This document shows positions 19,122-30,100 of a stretch of 36,790 bases of DNA, in pieces. Source of the DNA: Ectocarpus siliculosus (taxonomy: Eukaryota > Sar > Phaeophyceae > Ectocarpales > Ectocarpaceae); the NCBI GenBank assembly GCA_000310025.1, contig FN648619.1, positions 500,404 to 537,193 on the forward strand. The letters run 5' to 3'. How positions within the stretch are numbered: position 1 is the first letter of the stretch; every line of letters begins with the position of its first letter. A model generated the notes under the pieces. The model was not told where the DNA came from. It searched no databases and saw only the letters and a program-made list of their open reading frames with translations. The position numbers and the translations under genes are program-made.

Positions 19122-19822
19122 CTAAAGCATACCGCACTTTTCTATTACCACCGGCTTCTTGGGCTTGTTTGTGCCCCCTTCCACCTTGACGCGCTCTATC
19201 AGGTGCACCACGTCCATCCCCTCGGCAATTCGCCCGAAAGCCACGTAGCGGTCATCCGCCCACCCCGCGTCATCCTTGATGGAGATGAAGAATCTGGTGG
19301 GGTGCGGGGAAAGACACACACGCGCGCAAGCGTTCGCAAGCAGTTGGAAGTCGAGCAAAAAACGACACGACTTGCGTGCGAGAGCTAACGTCAGCACTCT
19401 TTATCCGCAATATCTCTCTCCCCGCCTTGTACTTTTTCCCCCTGATTCTGCCACTTCCCGATGCTGGTCCAAGAGGTCAGAAGGAGCCTGATGCCGGTGG
19501 TACGTGAAACCGAGCCATGTTGGCAGAAGAATACATGGGTTGAGAATGACCTTGCAACTCAGTCAGCTGCAGTTGAGCGAGCGAGACCCTCAGGGCAGTG
19601 ACTGCCTTTACGGGGAAGCAATGAATGTCCTAGACTGTCTGTCGTTGATTTCTATTGACTTGCGGAACCCTTCGGGTCCACTTTATTTTCGTATACCTTT
19701 TTTTGGGTAAGTTAGCCTGTGACCACGGGAATCGACCGCGTCAAGTGTTGGACTAGTACGGACAGAAGAAGGTTCTGGGTAGAGAGAATGGAACGGTTTT
19801 CAATGTGAAGACAACAACAACG

Positions 19823-19853
<31 letters not shown>

Positions 19854-22800
19854 AGCTAAAGGACCCGTGTTTGGCAACGCAGGGTTCAAAAGGGTCGTTT
19901 GCTCACCGGCTGTCCCCCTGCGCGTCCGCGTTCCTGACCATGCTCAGCAGCCCTTCCTTCATGTGCTGCTCAAGGCCGCCACGGCGCAAGGGAGAACGCG
20001 CACACAGGGAGCAGATGGCGTCGAAACGCGAGACATTAGTAGGCAGAGGGGAAAAAAACACGAGAGCATACCAACTGCTGTCACCATTGGCTCTGTATTG
20101 GGACAAGGCGGAACGGGATCTTCGCCTGAGTAACACCAACGCTGGGGGCACGGCGGGTGCCAAGCTGGAACCACACAACTCGTGTGCAAGACCAGGGGCA
20201 GGTCATTCTTGAGGCACACCAAAGCTCACGCCGCAGGGAAAGTCAAGCAGCGTTCCGCCGTTGTTCACGCACGAAAAGCCACGGGTAATTCGGCCCCGCC
20301 GACTTTGTGCAATCGCCGACTTAAGGGTGAGCGTTCTTCTTACCTTGATGTCGAAGTTTTCCTGCGGGATGTTTTCTCCCGTCGACGACACGCCGGACTT
20401 GCCGCTTCTGCTGCCGATCGCCCCCATCTGAGCACAATCGGCGGGCAGAGAAGTTGGCACAAAAAGCGTAAATTCCGACGGTCGGCGAGATGTGTATCAG
20501 ATCGGTCGTCGACTCGTGGATTGACCGGAGTGCCGGCACTACACGCTGCCTGTAGCAGCTCCTACGACCTGCAGCAGCTCCTACACTACGACGGCTGTGT
20601 GGATGTTTGTGTAACTTCGTCCCACCCTTGCACAACATCACATACTGCCGTGTCGTCACTAAATACCTTTATATGAACCTCTAACTTCCTCCTTTCAAGC
20701 CTGCAGCGACTGCACGCAGCATGGACCAGAGTGGACAAGGAAGTACCAAAGGTTGCATAAGATATCACACCCCCTGGACCGATGTTCAAAGCTCGAATAC
20801 TCCACGATCAATAGGATGCCGAAGTTGAAGTATACGTTGTCGGAAAGATGTCGTCGAGACGGTTCCAACGCCGCCATTGTCGGTTCCGCCACTGCTCTTC
20901 CTGCCGAGAGATCGAGCTTCGAAAATTGGCCCAAGGGATGTGATATCTTATGCAACCTGCGGTACGTGACACCCTACATCGCCCCCTAGAGTCGGCACAA
21001 CTCTAATTGGTTCGGGCCTTTCGCGTCGTCACTACACCGTAACAACACACACACCCTCGGTCCTCATGTCCTCTTTCAGGCGGGCGGTCCTTCGTTGACG
21101 ATGATTGGTACCATTTACTTGTAGAAATGCCAAAGCAATGCCAAGTGGATGGAAACGAATTTTCCCACCATGCGATGAGGTAGAGCGGAACACCGGGTAA
21201 TTTGTGTGGTACGTGGAATGGATATCCAGGGTGTGCTAGGTACCCCTGTTGTATTTGGCGTCGCCCCCTCATTGGGTCATGTGTGTGAGAGTTGAGACGA
21301 GAATAATCACAACAAAGTTTTTTTTCACAGCGCGAGTCCGCCGAGTTGCCCGCACCTTATTCAACACACGCTTTATGTGACAGTGAAAAGCTACCCCCAG
21401 TTCGGATCACATCCAAACGCGCTAAATAGCGTGATATCATTCGGGATCCCGAGGTTAGGCTAGCAATGAACGGGTTTGGCCAAGAGGCTCGGCGATGGAG
21501 CAGCTGGATGCGCTCTCAGAAGAGCAGCGTCAGGCAGTCGATGCGCATATCAAAGCAGAGGTGGAAAAGTGAGGGGGAAGGAATAAACAGCTATGACGAA
21601 GAAGCAGCAGGGTGTCCCGCGTCACTCGAAGCTGTGACGCGGGGCGCTTTGCTGCTTCTTCGTCATATCCTTTTTATTCCTTTCCCTATCTGCTTTTCCA
21701 CCTCTGCTTTGATATGCGCATCGACTGCCTGACGCTGCTCTTCTGAGAGCGCATCCAGCTGCTCCATCGCCGAGCCTCTTGGCCGAACCCGTTCATTGCT
21801 AGCCTAACCTCGGGGTCCTGTATGATATTACGCTATTTAGCGCGATAGGATGACCCGAACTGGGGGTAGCTTGTCACATAGACGTGTGTTGAATAGGGTG
21901 CCCGAAACTGGGCGGGCTCGCGCCGAGAAAAAAACATGCTGTGATTAATCTCGTCTCATCTCTCACACACATTACCCAATGAGGAGGCGACGCCAAGCAC
22001 AACAGGGTACCCAGCACACTCTGGAATTCCATTTCACGTACCACACAATCACCCGGTGTTCCGCTCTACCTCGTTCCACGGGAACGTTCCGTACCATCCA
22101 CTTGGCATTGCTACAAGTATTTCAATCAACCCCGCTGCTTGTGCCCTGCCATATCATCATGACCTCTCACGAACTCGAAAACACAAGAAAATGAACTCAG
22201 AAACTCAACTTTCAAAACTGCCAAAATAGCCTCTGTGGCTAGAAATCAATTCCCACCCCCCCAGTTGTTCGAAACCTTAGCGATGTAACTGCTCCCCAGC
22301 CTAGCACACCTTCATCGAAAAACCCATGGGCGAATATGTAACATTCCTCGCCAGTTGTTTGATCACACATAAATAAACCATTATCTAAGAGTCCTCCCTA
22401 CAAAGTTAAGATGAAACTCAAAACCTCCCACGAAGTGCCTTGGTGAGGTCCGCTTGTTGGTTTGCCGACGACGATATCTCCTTTGCCCCCTCTCGAACTT
22501 GAGTAGTGCTGACTTAAAGGTTAATGTAAAAAGACAATTCCCACAAGCTCCATTCACTGCAATGGTATTGTCTCGAACGGTTAGTCTATTGACTCCAGCG
22601 CATCCGTGGTGCCTAGGGAAACTGGGGCACCTCCAACTGCCCTCAGAGTCACAAAAAACGTCGAGCCAAACCACTGCAACAGATTGTTAGTCAGCGCCCC
22701 ATCTTATCAGCACCGAGGGCTAGAGCCACACGCAAACAAAACCCCCACACGTCAAGCCAAGTACGTTCTGCGTGGTCCCCTAGACCCCCCCCCCCCCCCT

Positions 22801-24104
22801 CCCCAAACCTTGTGCTTGATACATAGTCGTGCCTGCCCACTACTGCTGTGAAACGATTCATTAGCCGGGATGCCCCCAATCAACCCATGGCGTATCTGGA
22901 TTGGCACAGCAAACGCAAGGAGGATGACCGGTTTGTGGTCCATCCTTGTATCCTTGTGAAACGAAATCCGGGCCGGCGAAACCGGGCATATCGCTCCGTC
23001 CCGGCAAATTCGAGGTCAATGGCCTATCGACAAAGGCATGCGCTCATCAAGGGTACGCCACCCCCCCGTCAAACCTGAATGTTTAGGCCGTCGAGCACGC
23101 GGTACGCCTCCGTCCCCTGGTACGAAACCCCGGCGGCGTTTTTCCCGGTGATGAGGGCAACGAAGTTCTTCACCGTGTCGGGCACGACCTTTCCGTAGAG
23201 CTGGGGTGAGGACAAAGAGGCGAACATGTCGCGAGAAGCGAGGGTGAAGGGTAGACGATGCTGTTCGTCGTTCGCACTAGGCGACTCTAAAAAACCACGT
23301 ACAATTTTCGGGGGGATTATATGCAGGGCCCGAGCGAAACGCGTATGGCATATCTGTGCAAACGCTGTCCGGCATTTTTGTTTCGGTGAATATCTTGGGG
23401 CACGTTTCATGCACCCGAGCAAGTGGCCGTGCTCTCGGCACCTTCTCAGATTTCAAAAAGCGAAAATCCCGTGTTCCAGATCCCCACCCAAAGAGGGACA
23501 TCAAGACTCTGCACCCTTGGAATCTGCCGCGCGTACGAAACGTACAGACACCTAAATAGTGACTCAAGAACAGATGATTCCACATGCACGAAAAAGGCGT
23601 GCTAGCGTAAGCTGGAACCACAGCGAGCGTTCTTCACGCAGGCAGATAAATATCTTGATGTGGGATTTCGCCGGCGCCAAGCGAATCAAGAGACGGCACG
23701 ATGGACGGAGCAAAAAAAAATGTGTCCACCCTTACACGGAGAGCGGCGGAGCAAACGAAGGACTGGGGGGGGGCGTAGCCCCTCGCCTCCTGACCCCTTG
23801 TACAAAAAATAAATAGGTTGCTGTAAGACTTTTGAGGTTAGCCTTATCAGGCTCGCTCTCACGTTAATCACCAGCCTCCCGGACGGGCTGTCCCCGATGG
23901 TAATGTCCATGAAGGCCCTCTGGGTAACCTCGGGTTCCTGCCACCCCGCGGCGATCTTGTCGGCGACCATCTTCTCGATGATCTCGTTGTCCGCCACGGC
24001 TCGGCCAACCCCCACGACGAGCGGAATCGCAGCCGCGGCGCCCCCGAGGAAAGCTTGCCGCGAGAGCGGGGAGGATGACGGTGCTGGTTGGGCGCGTTCA
24101 ACAC
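19122..24104 (-). CDS. Divergent cyclophilin-type peptidyl-prolyl isomerase with thylakoid-transfer-like leader; 5' end not found
   Basis: Cyclophilins catalyse prolyl cis-trans isomerisation. Minus-strand exons: 24104-23863, 23200-23075, 20427-20344, 19975-19917, 19293-19122 (stop). Phases match at each junction and give 226 residues plus an unlocated 5' exon (the first known exon starts with two bases of a split codon). The leader SRQAFLGGAAAAIPLVVGVG then RAVADNE is Arg-hydrophobic-AxA, like a thylakoid lumen transfer domain with only one Arg. The cyclophilin fold follows: FMDITIGDSPSGRLVINLYG, VVPDTVKNFVALITG, SYQGTEAYRVLDGLNIQ, GENIPQENFDIKHMKEGLLS, DSRFFISIKDDAGWADD, RYVAFGRIAEGMDVV, KPKKPVVIEKCGML. 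Compared with human CypA sites, Arg55, Gln63, Phe113 and Trp121 equivalents are kept, but Phe60 is Leu, Gln111 is Arg and His126 is Tyr, so catalysis may be weak. A candidate signal-peptide exon near minus 24956 is unproven. Confidence 0.88.
19811..19854. repeat. (CAA)n microsatellite in cyclophilin intron
   Basis: A nearly perfect ACA/CAA run within the last cyclophilin intron (19294-19916), about 60 bp from exon 4's donor. On the transcribed strand it reads TTG repeats. Confidence 0.9.
20743..20965. mobile_element. Palindromic MITE copy 3, in cyclophilin intron
   Basis: The left end reads GTACCAAAGGTTGCATAAGA then TATCACACCCCCTGGACCGA. The right end mirrors it as TGTGATATCTTATGCAACCT followed by GCGGTAC. 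This is the best-preserved terminal repeat of the family. It lies in the 2.6-kb intron 20428-23074. Confidence 0.87.
21495..21572 (+). other. Small ORF in left arm of the foldback (25 aa)
   Basis: Reads MEQLDALSEEQRQAVDAHIK then AEVEK and stops. The composition is helical and charged, as for a real protein segment. The mirrored ORF in the right arm has the same start and extends further. Probably a captured gene fragment; family unknown. Confidence 0.35.
21663..21767 (-). other. Small ORF in right arm of the foldback (34 aa)
   Basis: The minus-strand mirror of the left-arm ORF. It shares the first 25 residues and continues QIGKGIKRI before a stop at 21663. It appears less damaged than the left copy, which acquired a TGA after AEVEK. 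Confidence 0.4.
22126..23074. other. Remainder of the cyclophilin 2.6-kb intron
   Basis: No gene or element recognised apart from a C run at about 22784-22798. The part left of the foldback (20966-21104) is likewise empty. Confidence 0.5.
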
Positions 24105-24440
24105 CTGGTCAGGATGCATGCGGCGGTGGATCAAATCGTCACGACGAGCAACACGACGTGGGAATCTTAGGATTGAAACTTGGTTGGAGGTCAAGCGGTG
24201 TTATCACGAACTGCTTCCATGTTCAGGAAATTACGGGGAAACTTGTCGCTTTCGGCGGCTTGAGAAAAATGCTCGCCTTCCCAGCCGAGCGGCGTGAGAA
24301 CGAGTGGATGACAGCATTGATAACGTGAACACGATTGAAGAACCGACAGCGCCCTGCTGGATTGTGAGACAAAAACTCAATCGTGATGCATATTCTACGC
24401 AGGCGGCTGGGCATGAGGCGCCCTACGGTAGGAATACCAA

Positions 24441-24458
24441 CATCTCTCTCTCTCTGTC

Positions 24459-24505
<47 letters not shown>

Positions 24506-24583
24506 CTTTCTCTGTCTCTGTTTCTCTGTTTCTCGGTCTTCCTGTCTCTCTGTCTGTCTCTCCCCCCCCCCCCTTCTCTCTCG
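24441..24583. repeat. (CT)n / CTGTCT-rich low-complexity tract and C run
   Basis: About 130 bp of CTCT and CTGTCT repeats followed by a run of C. It is upstream of the known cyclophilin exons and may fall in its 5' intron or leader. Confidence 0.9.
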
Positions 24584-24775
24584 AAGTCCGACTAGGCGTC
24601 GAGGTCGCTACATATCATGCCTCACATGACGGCAGAAGGACACCCTGGGAAACCCTGATACAACCACGCTTGAGTACCTGAAACTGATCAAACTCATACT
24701 CCATAGCATAGCAGTCTGCCGCCAGAACCTAACGCGTACTACTGTTGGTGGTGAAAATGGTTGCAACAGTAGGAA

Positions 24776-24824
24776 CTACTGTAGGTTGCGGATCGTTATC
24801 CCTACTGTAGGTTGCGGATCGTTA
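24776..24824. repeat. Two-copy 24-bp tandem repeat
   Basis: CTACTGTAGGTTGCGGATCG followed by TTAT occurs twice in a row with one intervening base. Confidence 0.85.
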
Positions 24825-25678
24825 TTTAACGCGTATGTGACTGACTCGATTGCGGATCTTCCATGGGCAGTTGGAGGCCAACAGCTCGAATAGACCTTCG
24901 AAAAGCAGGAAAACAACAACAAGCGCACGTACATGCACACAAGAGTACAACGGCATATTTCGGAATCCTTCCCAGCGCAGAACCAGAGACCAACCGGAGA
25001 GCGTACGGCAGTGCCGGGGGTATGGGGGTCTGACGCTGTCCGGTCGGGGCAGCACCGATGTGTGGGGTTCGTGCCTTTGGGACGAGGCTGTCCAATGTGC
25101 ACGGCGAGTTTCAATTAAAAAAAAAAATGTACGAGGGACGGCCGTTTGGCGCACTGAAGCAGATACATAGGTAGAGGATGCAGCGGTATAGCAACGGCAA
25201 CAACATCAGATTTAGGCACACAGACTCATGCAGCCGCAGCAGCGGTGTGTCTCAACTCGGAGGTGCCCCCACAGAACTCTAAAATCGAGCTTGCCATCTA
25301 CTCGATGCATCAAGCTGGCATGCACACACATGGTCATGGTTGCAACATGACAAGGAAGCGGCAGCAGCATCACGCAGAGGCAGAGCAGCAGCAGGCAGCG
25401 GAGCGGAGGAACTTCGTAGCCTCAACGCCAAAACATTCCTGACACACGACCTAATGAACCCAGGGCACAGACCGCGTATGCATGTTTATAGTTTGCTTTA
25501 GGTCGTAGGTGTTTATGCAGAGACATGTCCCGTCTAGCCTCATCTATCCGAGCGGCCGCGCTATTTTGCTACAGCTGGTATGCGTATCTCGATCACCCCA
25601 GCAAAAACAGGAGACAGCTGCAGCAATACGGCAACTCTCTGGATTAATATATTAGGGTGAAACATCCCCCCCCCCGCC

Positions 25679-25765
25679 TAGTCGTGCATGCCGTAGTCGT
25701 ACGACCATTGACCTCGCATCCCTACAAAGCCGGGACGGAGCACGCCGGGTGCTCACCGGACCAGG
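25679..25765 (+). repeat. ~90-bp dispersed repeat, copy 1
   Basis: Reads TAGTCGTGCATGCCGTAGTC, then CATTGACCTCGCATCCCTAC, AAAGCCGGGACGGAGCACGC and CGGGTGCTCACCGGACCAGG. It is bounded by a C run on the left (25666-25675) and a G run on the right (25768-25778). Two further copies lie at 30513-30604 (inverted) and 36172-36260. Confidence 0.88.
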
Positions 25766-25942
25766 GCGGGGGGGGGGGCATAAGGTGATAAAGGTCGAGT
25801 AGGTCTGCGAGAACGGCCTACGTGTGCTGCACGACTAGGGTCGATACAGTCGTCGACCATCTCGATATGGGATGGCTGCTGCGTGTACTGGCCCGTTCAC
25901 ACCTGGGAACACAATTGAGACACAAGACACCCGCATGGTACA

Positions 25943-26441
25943 CACAATTGGATGAACGGCAGGTTACAGAGTACAGTACTGGGCCACGGCCCTGGAGTAC
26001 GAAGCGAGTGCCAACCCGCTGTCGTCGATGCCTCCATGGCGCCAAGGTACATGTAGAGATCGAAGGTCGCGGCTGCCATAGAAAGCAGAGCTTCAGCGAC
26101 GACAGCGGGTTGGCACTCGCATCGTACTCCAGGGCCGTGGCCCCTTCTTTACTATTTTATTTATTTATTTTCTCCCATCATTGGACTCTGTCGTCTGCCC
26201 CTCTGGCCCCCATCCTCCACTTAGCTACACAACCAGTGGGTTGAACCCCCTCTTGCGGTTCCTGCCTGAGATATTTTTATCGCGAAAAGGGTACAGCAAT
26301 CCCTTCCCTCGCGACTTATGAAGTCGATCTAGTTTACTAACAACGAGGTTTGCAGCGCGTCGCTTCCAACTTAGACCAGGATTTATTTAGTGAGAAAAAT
26401 ATCTCACTTTGCTATGTAACCTGCCGTTCATCCAATTGTGC
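25943..26441. repeat. Nested inverted repeat with interrupted right arm
   Basis: The left arm 25943-26027 (CACAATTGGATGAACGGCAG ... GCCAACCCGCTGTCGTCG) is complementary to two blocks: 26096-26143 (CGACGACAGCGGGTTGGCAC ...) and 26413-26441 (TGTAACCTGCCGTTCATCCA ...). The ~270 bp between the blocks (26144-26412) therefore looks like a later insertion into the right arm. That segment has its own hairpin, AGTGAGA with TCTCACT, at 26389-26408. Confidence 0.8.
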
Positions 26442-27111
26442 GGTCAACTTGACGTTGCATGATCATGAAGCGGTACGATAGTCTCCAAACGTCACGACAA
26501 CCTGCTGCTGTAGAGAGGTGATTGGATAGCACAGGTACCAGCGTAGCACAACCTAGCCATACAGCAACATCGGCAATGACAATACCCCCTATCCACACAC
26601 ACCCCTTCTCTCTCCCTCTCTCTCACCGTCATGCTGAGACTGGTCTGCCATCCTACAGCTCCTGCCCGGACATGTTTGCATCATGAACCCAGACGCCGTC
26701 ACCAGGCACAGCGGGAGAAATGCCACCGCCCACCTCATGATAAAGTGAAACAGCCACACCACACACAAGCTGGGCGTAGGAAGAGAGACAGCAATGTCGG
26801 TGCAGCCGCACAAACACCAACGGCACAGGTAGCCAAGTGAAGCAGTTGCGCACTGCTGCTCGGTCGGCTCGAGAGGTGGCCCCGCAGATGGCACAATACG
26901 GAGCACCCCACGGAGCCCCGCAAAATAGATTTGGAACCTCAGAGAGGGCGACCGACTCTCGCGCAACGCTCAAAACTCTCGCACACCACGGCGGATTCCG
27001 TTGACACGCGCGTACTCAGGGGCCGGAGAAAATACCTAGCAAGACCTTCCACCACGTTCATCCGCCTTTTTTCGCCAGCGAGTTGAGGTTCTCCAGGAAT
27101 ATTCGGGCAGC

Positions 27112-30100
27112 ATGGCGGACACTGAAAACCGGCCGTTGGGTATTTCCAAGGTTAGAAACACAACATGACAGCAGCAGCAGAACCCACCCATCCCTGCATT
27201 AAGCGGCGCTTAGGGCAGGGATTCTGCAATGCTTGCCTCAAAGTCAGGGCGTTCGTGTGTTCTAACAGTGTTACCAGGAAGCGTAGCAGTTCATGCTTTG
27301 GTTTCCCGATACTTTGCCTGGCTCTCTTACGGACCAGAGGCGGCCTTTCTTTCGAGGATGGCTCACAGACCAGCTGAACAGCAAGGTCTCGCGACTCTGA
27401 CATGTAGCTATGTAGCCATGTCTTCCACGGGCACGAAAGGTGCCTACACGCTCACTACCCGCGCTGCTGAACAGTAACCGGCCCTAGAAATGACGAGGGG
27501 AGGCGTAAAATGCCCGTCTCTTTCGGAGTTTCTTCCTAGCAGGTGTGCACAGCAGTATTATCCTCTTTGTGCCGTTGCAGGACTTACACAAGGTTACCAT
27601 TGTTGTAGCGGCGTACCTTCGGTGCCGGTGCGGTGGGCAGCGATGGTCACAGCAGCAGGCGGCTTGTGGGTGTTTGAGACCAAGAGAACTACGACCCTGG
27701 TATATTACGGACATTTGTATGCCCGTGACGCACTGGATGTCGCCGGCCGTTGGTCGGCTGTCTCTCTTGCCAACGTGGTTTGCACAGCAGTTCGTAGTAT
27801 ATTAGTAGGTCCCGGGCAGCAGCAGCAGCAGAGCGAGTGTCAAGCACGCAGCTATTCTCATGTGATGTAGACATACTATTGAAGATAAGTCTTTTTATGT
27901 ACTGCAGTGTACTGTTAGGGCCTACCATGACTGCTGTTGGAGCAAGGTGGGGGCGGCAGGAGGAGAACCGGTCACCTGTGTACTCGCCAAACATTGGGGG
28001 ATATACTGTAGCGTCGAGACACGAAGGGCCTTCCCCGAAACATCGCGTGACAGGGAGATGGAGAGCATTCGTCCTGCCGGCGTGTACTACATATTACTGT
28101 GGTGCATGCATCCAACTAAATAGTACGCTTTCTCACAGAAACCTGTTGGCTTTGTCTGCAAACACTACATCACGACACCGCTTACTGGTGTGGTGCATGC
28201 TTACACGTACATTAGGGTAGTACGTTGCCTCACATACCACCTGGTTGACCCTTCTTGTTCGTTCTCTGAACCAAACCTCTTGGCTTTTGTTAGGAAAAGG
28301 TGTACTGCATCCACGGTCTACGTCGTCTCACAGAAACCTGGCTGGATTTTGTCTGTAAGACCCCACACGTGTGGTGCATGCTTACACGTAGAACGTGGTC
28401 TCACACACATAAATCTACTTGCTCGTTTGTAAACGTCTCAGGGGAGCAAGGCCAAGGGCGGCAAGAAGGCCCCCCTAGGCTCTTCCCGAGGCGGCGGCGC
28501 CAACAGCAATGGCGGCGGCCAAACGGTGGAGCAGAGGTATCAGAAGAAGACCCAGCTCGAGCACATCCTCCTTCGCCCGGACACGTACAGTGAGTGGTTG
28601 GCACGAAGACAAGACCAAACGCCGCATGGTTGCAAAAATGCCGGTTGACGGACAGTAGACTTCGCAAGGTTTTTCTATTCAGTAAACGAACATGTTAGAT
28701 TAAGCACACAATCGGGGAGGTTGGGTTAGGGTTAGGGTTAGGGAAAACGGTCTGCGTACCCCCTTCCTGTTCTATTTCCTCATTACCTTGTTTTTCTGGC
28801 GGAGGCGGTCCTTGACGGACTTTGTGTAACCCTTGACAGACGATTTATTTGGGTACAACCGCCCCGCTTATCTCCCGCTGTGTCGCCCGGCAGCCGGGAC
28901 ATCTACACTGCGGTACTACCAGCACCATACTATACCGTAGATTTGTGACACGTTGACGCCAAAACAGCTGTGAATGACGACGGTCATGATGGTCCTTCGG
29001 TCTGGCAGACTAGTGTTCCGTCTTCCTCTCGCTTATTGTTGTTGGCGAACCGCTTGCGGGGAAAGTCTCGCCCTTTACCATTAGAAATCAAGGCCTCAGA
29101 AGAAGCTGCTTGTGTTCTCAATATCCAAAACTCGATCGCCGGATGATTTCTACATCCGCACAAAACGCCACAATATGGGTAAAGTACAAGCGTCTGCAGC
29201 CGTAGGTGTGCTTGGCTTCAGAGTAGATGCTGTACTCTGCAGGACTGCGTGTCTTGGAAAACAGAGCATGTTCGACACCAGCGGTGGTGTAAATCCACCC
29301 TGAGTTGTAAGTTCTATTTTCGTTGCTCTATGGCCTCGGGACATGGTTTCTCTGCTACACCTGTCTCAGCATCCGCCCGGCATAGGCTCGGGAGGTCGGG
29401 CTACATACTCATCGGCCTTTAACCCCTCTTCGCGTGCCGACTACGATACAGGCTGCGGATGTTTTGACGGACCTGCGTTGACACTACTATGAATGTAAAC
29501 GCGTGCAACTTTTTGTGCGCGTCCATTAGTCGTATCATGGCGGTTCTTAAAAGCGGACCCGCTTTGATTTTCCTTGTGACCGTAAACGCGTGTAAACTTT
29601 TGCGTCGAACAGTAGTATCATGGCAGTTCATACGCGCTTTGATTTCCCTTGTGACGGTAAACGCGTGTACGCTTGTGCGTCGAACAGTCGTGCCATGGCG
29701 GTTCTGATCGTCGACCCCGGCTTTGATCTCCCTTGTGAACGTAAAACGCGTGTTAAAATTGTGTGCGTCCGCTGCGGTTCTGATATTAGTCGACCCCGGC
29801 TTTGATCTCCCTTGTGAACGTAAAACGCGCGTTAAAATTGTGTGCGTCCGCCAGTCGGGTCTACGGAGAAGATGTCGCAGGAGATGTGGGTCTACGACGA
29901 GGTGGCGGACAGCATCGTCAAGCGCGCGGTCACGTTCGTGCCCGGGCTGTACAAGATCTTCGACGAGATCATTGTGAACGCCGCCGACAACAAGCAGCGC
30001 GACGAGAACATGTCCAAGCTCAAGGTGCGTCGGGTCGACTCACCCATGCGCCCGCTAATAGCGAGGGGGGTTGCCCAGTGAGTGGCAGATGATTTTTTGT

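Larger units (their letters stand above)
21105..22125. mobile_element. ~1-kb foldback element in cyclophilin intron, arms ~500 bp
   Basis: The left arm (about 21105-21618) and right arm (about 21627-22125) are near-complementary over their length. Landmarks in order on the left are GGTAGAGCGGAACACCGGGT, CTCATTGGGTCATGTGTGTG, GCTACCCCCAGTTCGG, CGCTAAATAGCG and GGTTAGGCTAGCAATGAACG. The right arm repeats them in reverse complement. The centre GTGTCCCGCGTCACTCGAAG then CTGTGACGCGGGGCGC is itself a tight hairpin. Mismatches and small indels are scattered, so it is not a recent assembly fold-over. An ATG-started ORF with identical N-terminal residues is present in both arms. Confidence 0.88.
24105..27111. 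other. Intergenic region between divergent cyclophilin and TOP2 genes
   Basis: Contains the pyrimidine tract (24441-24583), the 24-bp tandem repeat, one copy of the ~90-bp dispersed repeat (25679-25765) and the nested inverted repeat (25943-26441). It should also contain the missing cyclophilin 5' exon and both promoters. I found no further gene; longer open frames at 24822-25154 (minus), 25822-26244 (plus) and 26589-26966 (minus) lack recognisable motifs. Confidence 0.5.

Noticed and set aside
24383-24681. Ser/Leu-rich open frames over the CT tract
   Set aside because: Translations of a microsatellite with no start context or family similarity.
24894-24956. Minus-strand ATG with a hydrophobic stretch (MPLYSCVHVRALVVVFLLFE) as a possible cyclophilin signal-peptide exon
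   Set aside because: The phase would fit, but the donor GTCTAT is weak, no typical signal-cleavage/transit motif follows, and no transcript evidence is available, so it is left out of the gene model.
28723-28743. Telomere-type repeat as a sign of a chromosome end
   Set aside because: Only three units, inside a TOP2 intron with coding exons on both sides, so it is interstitial.
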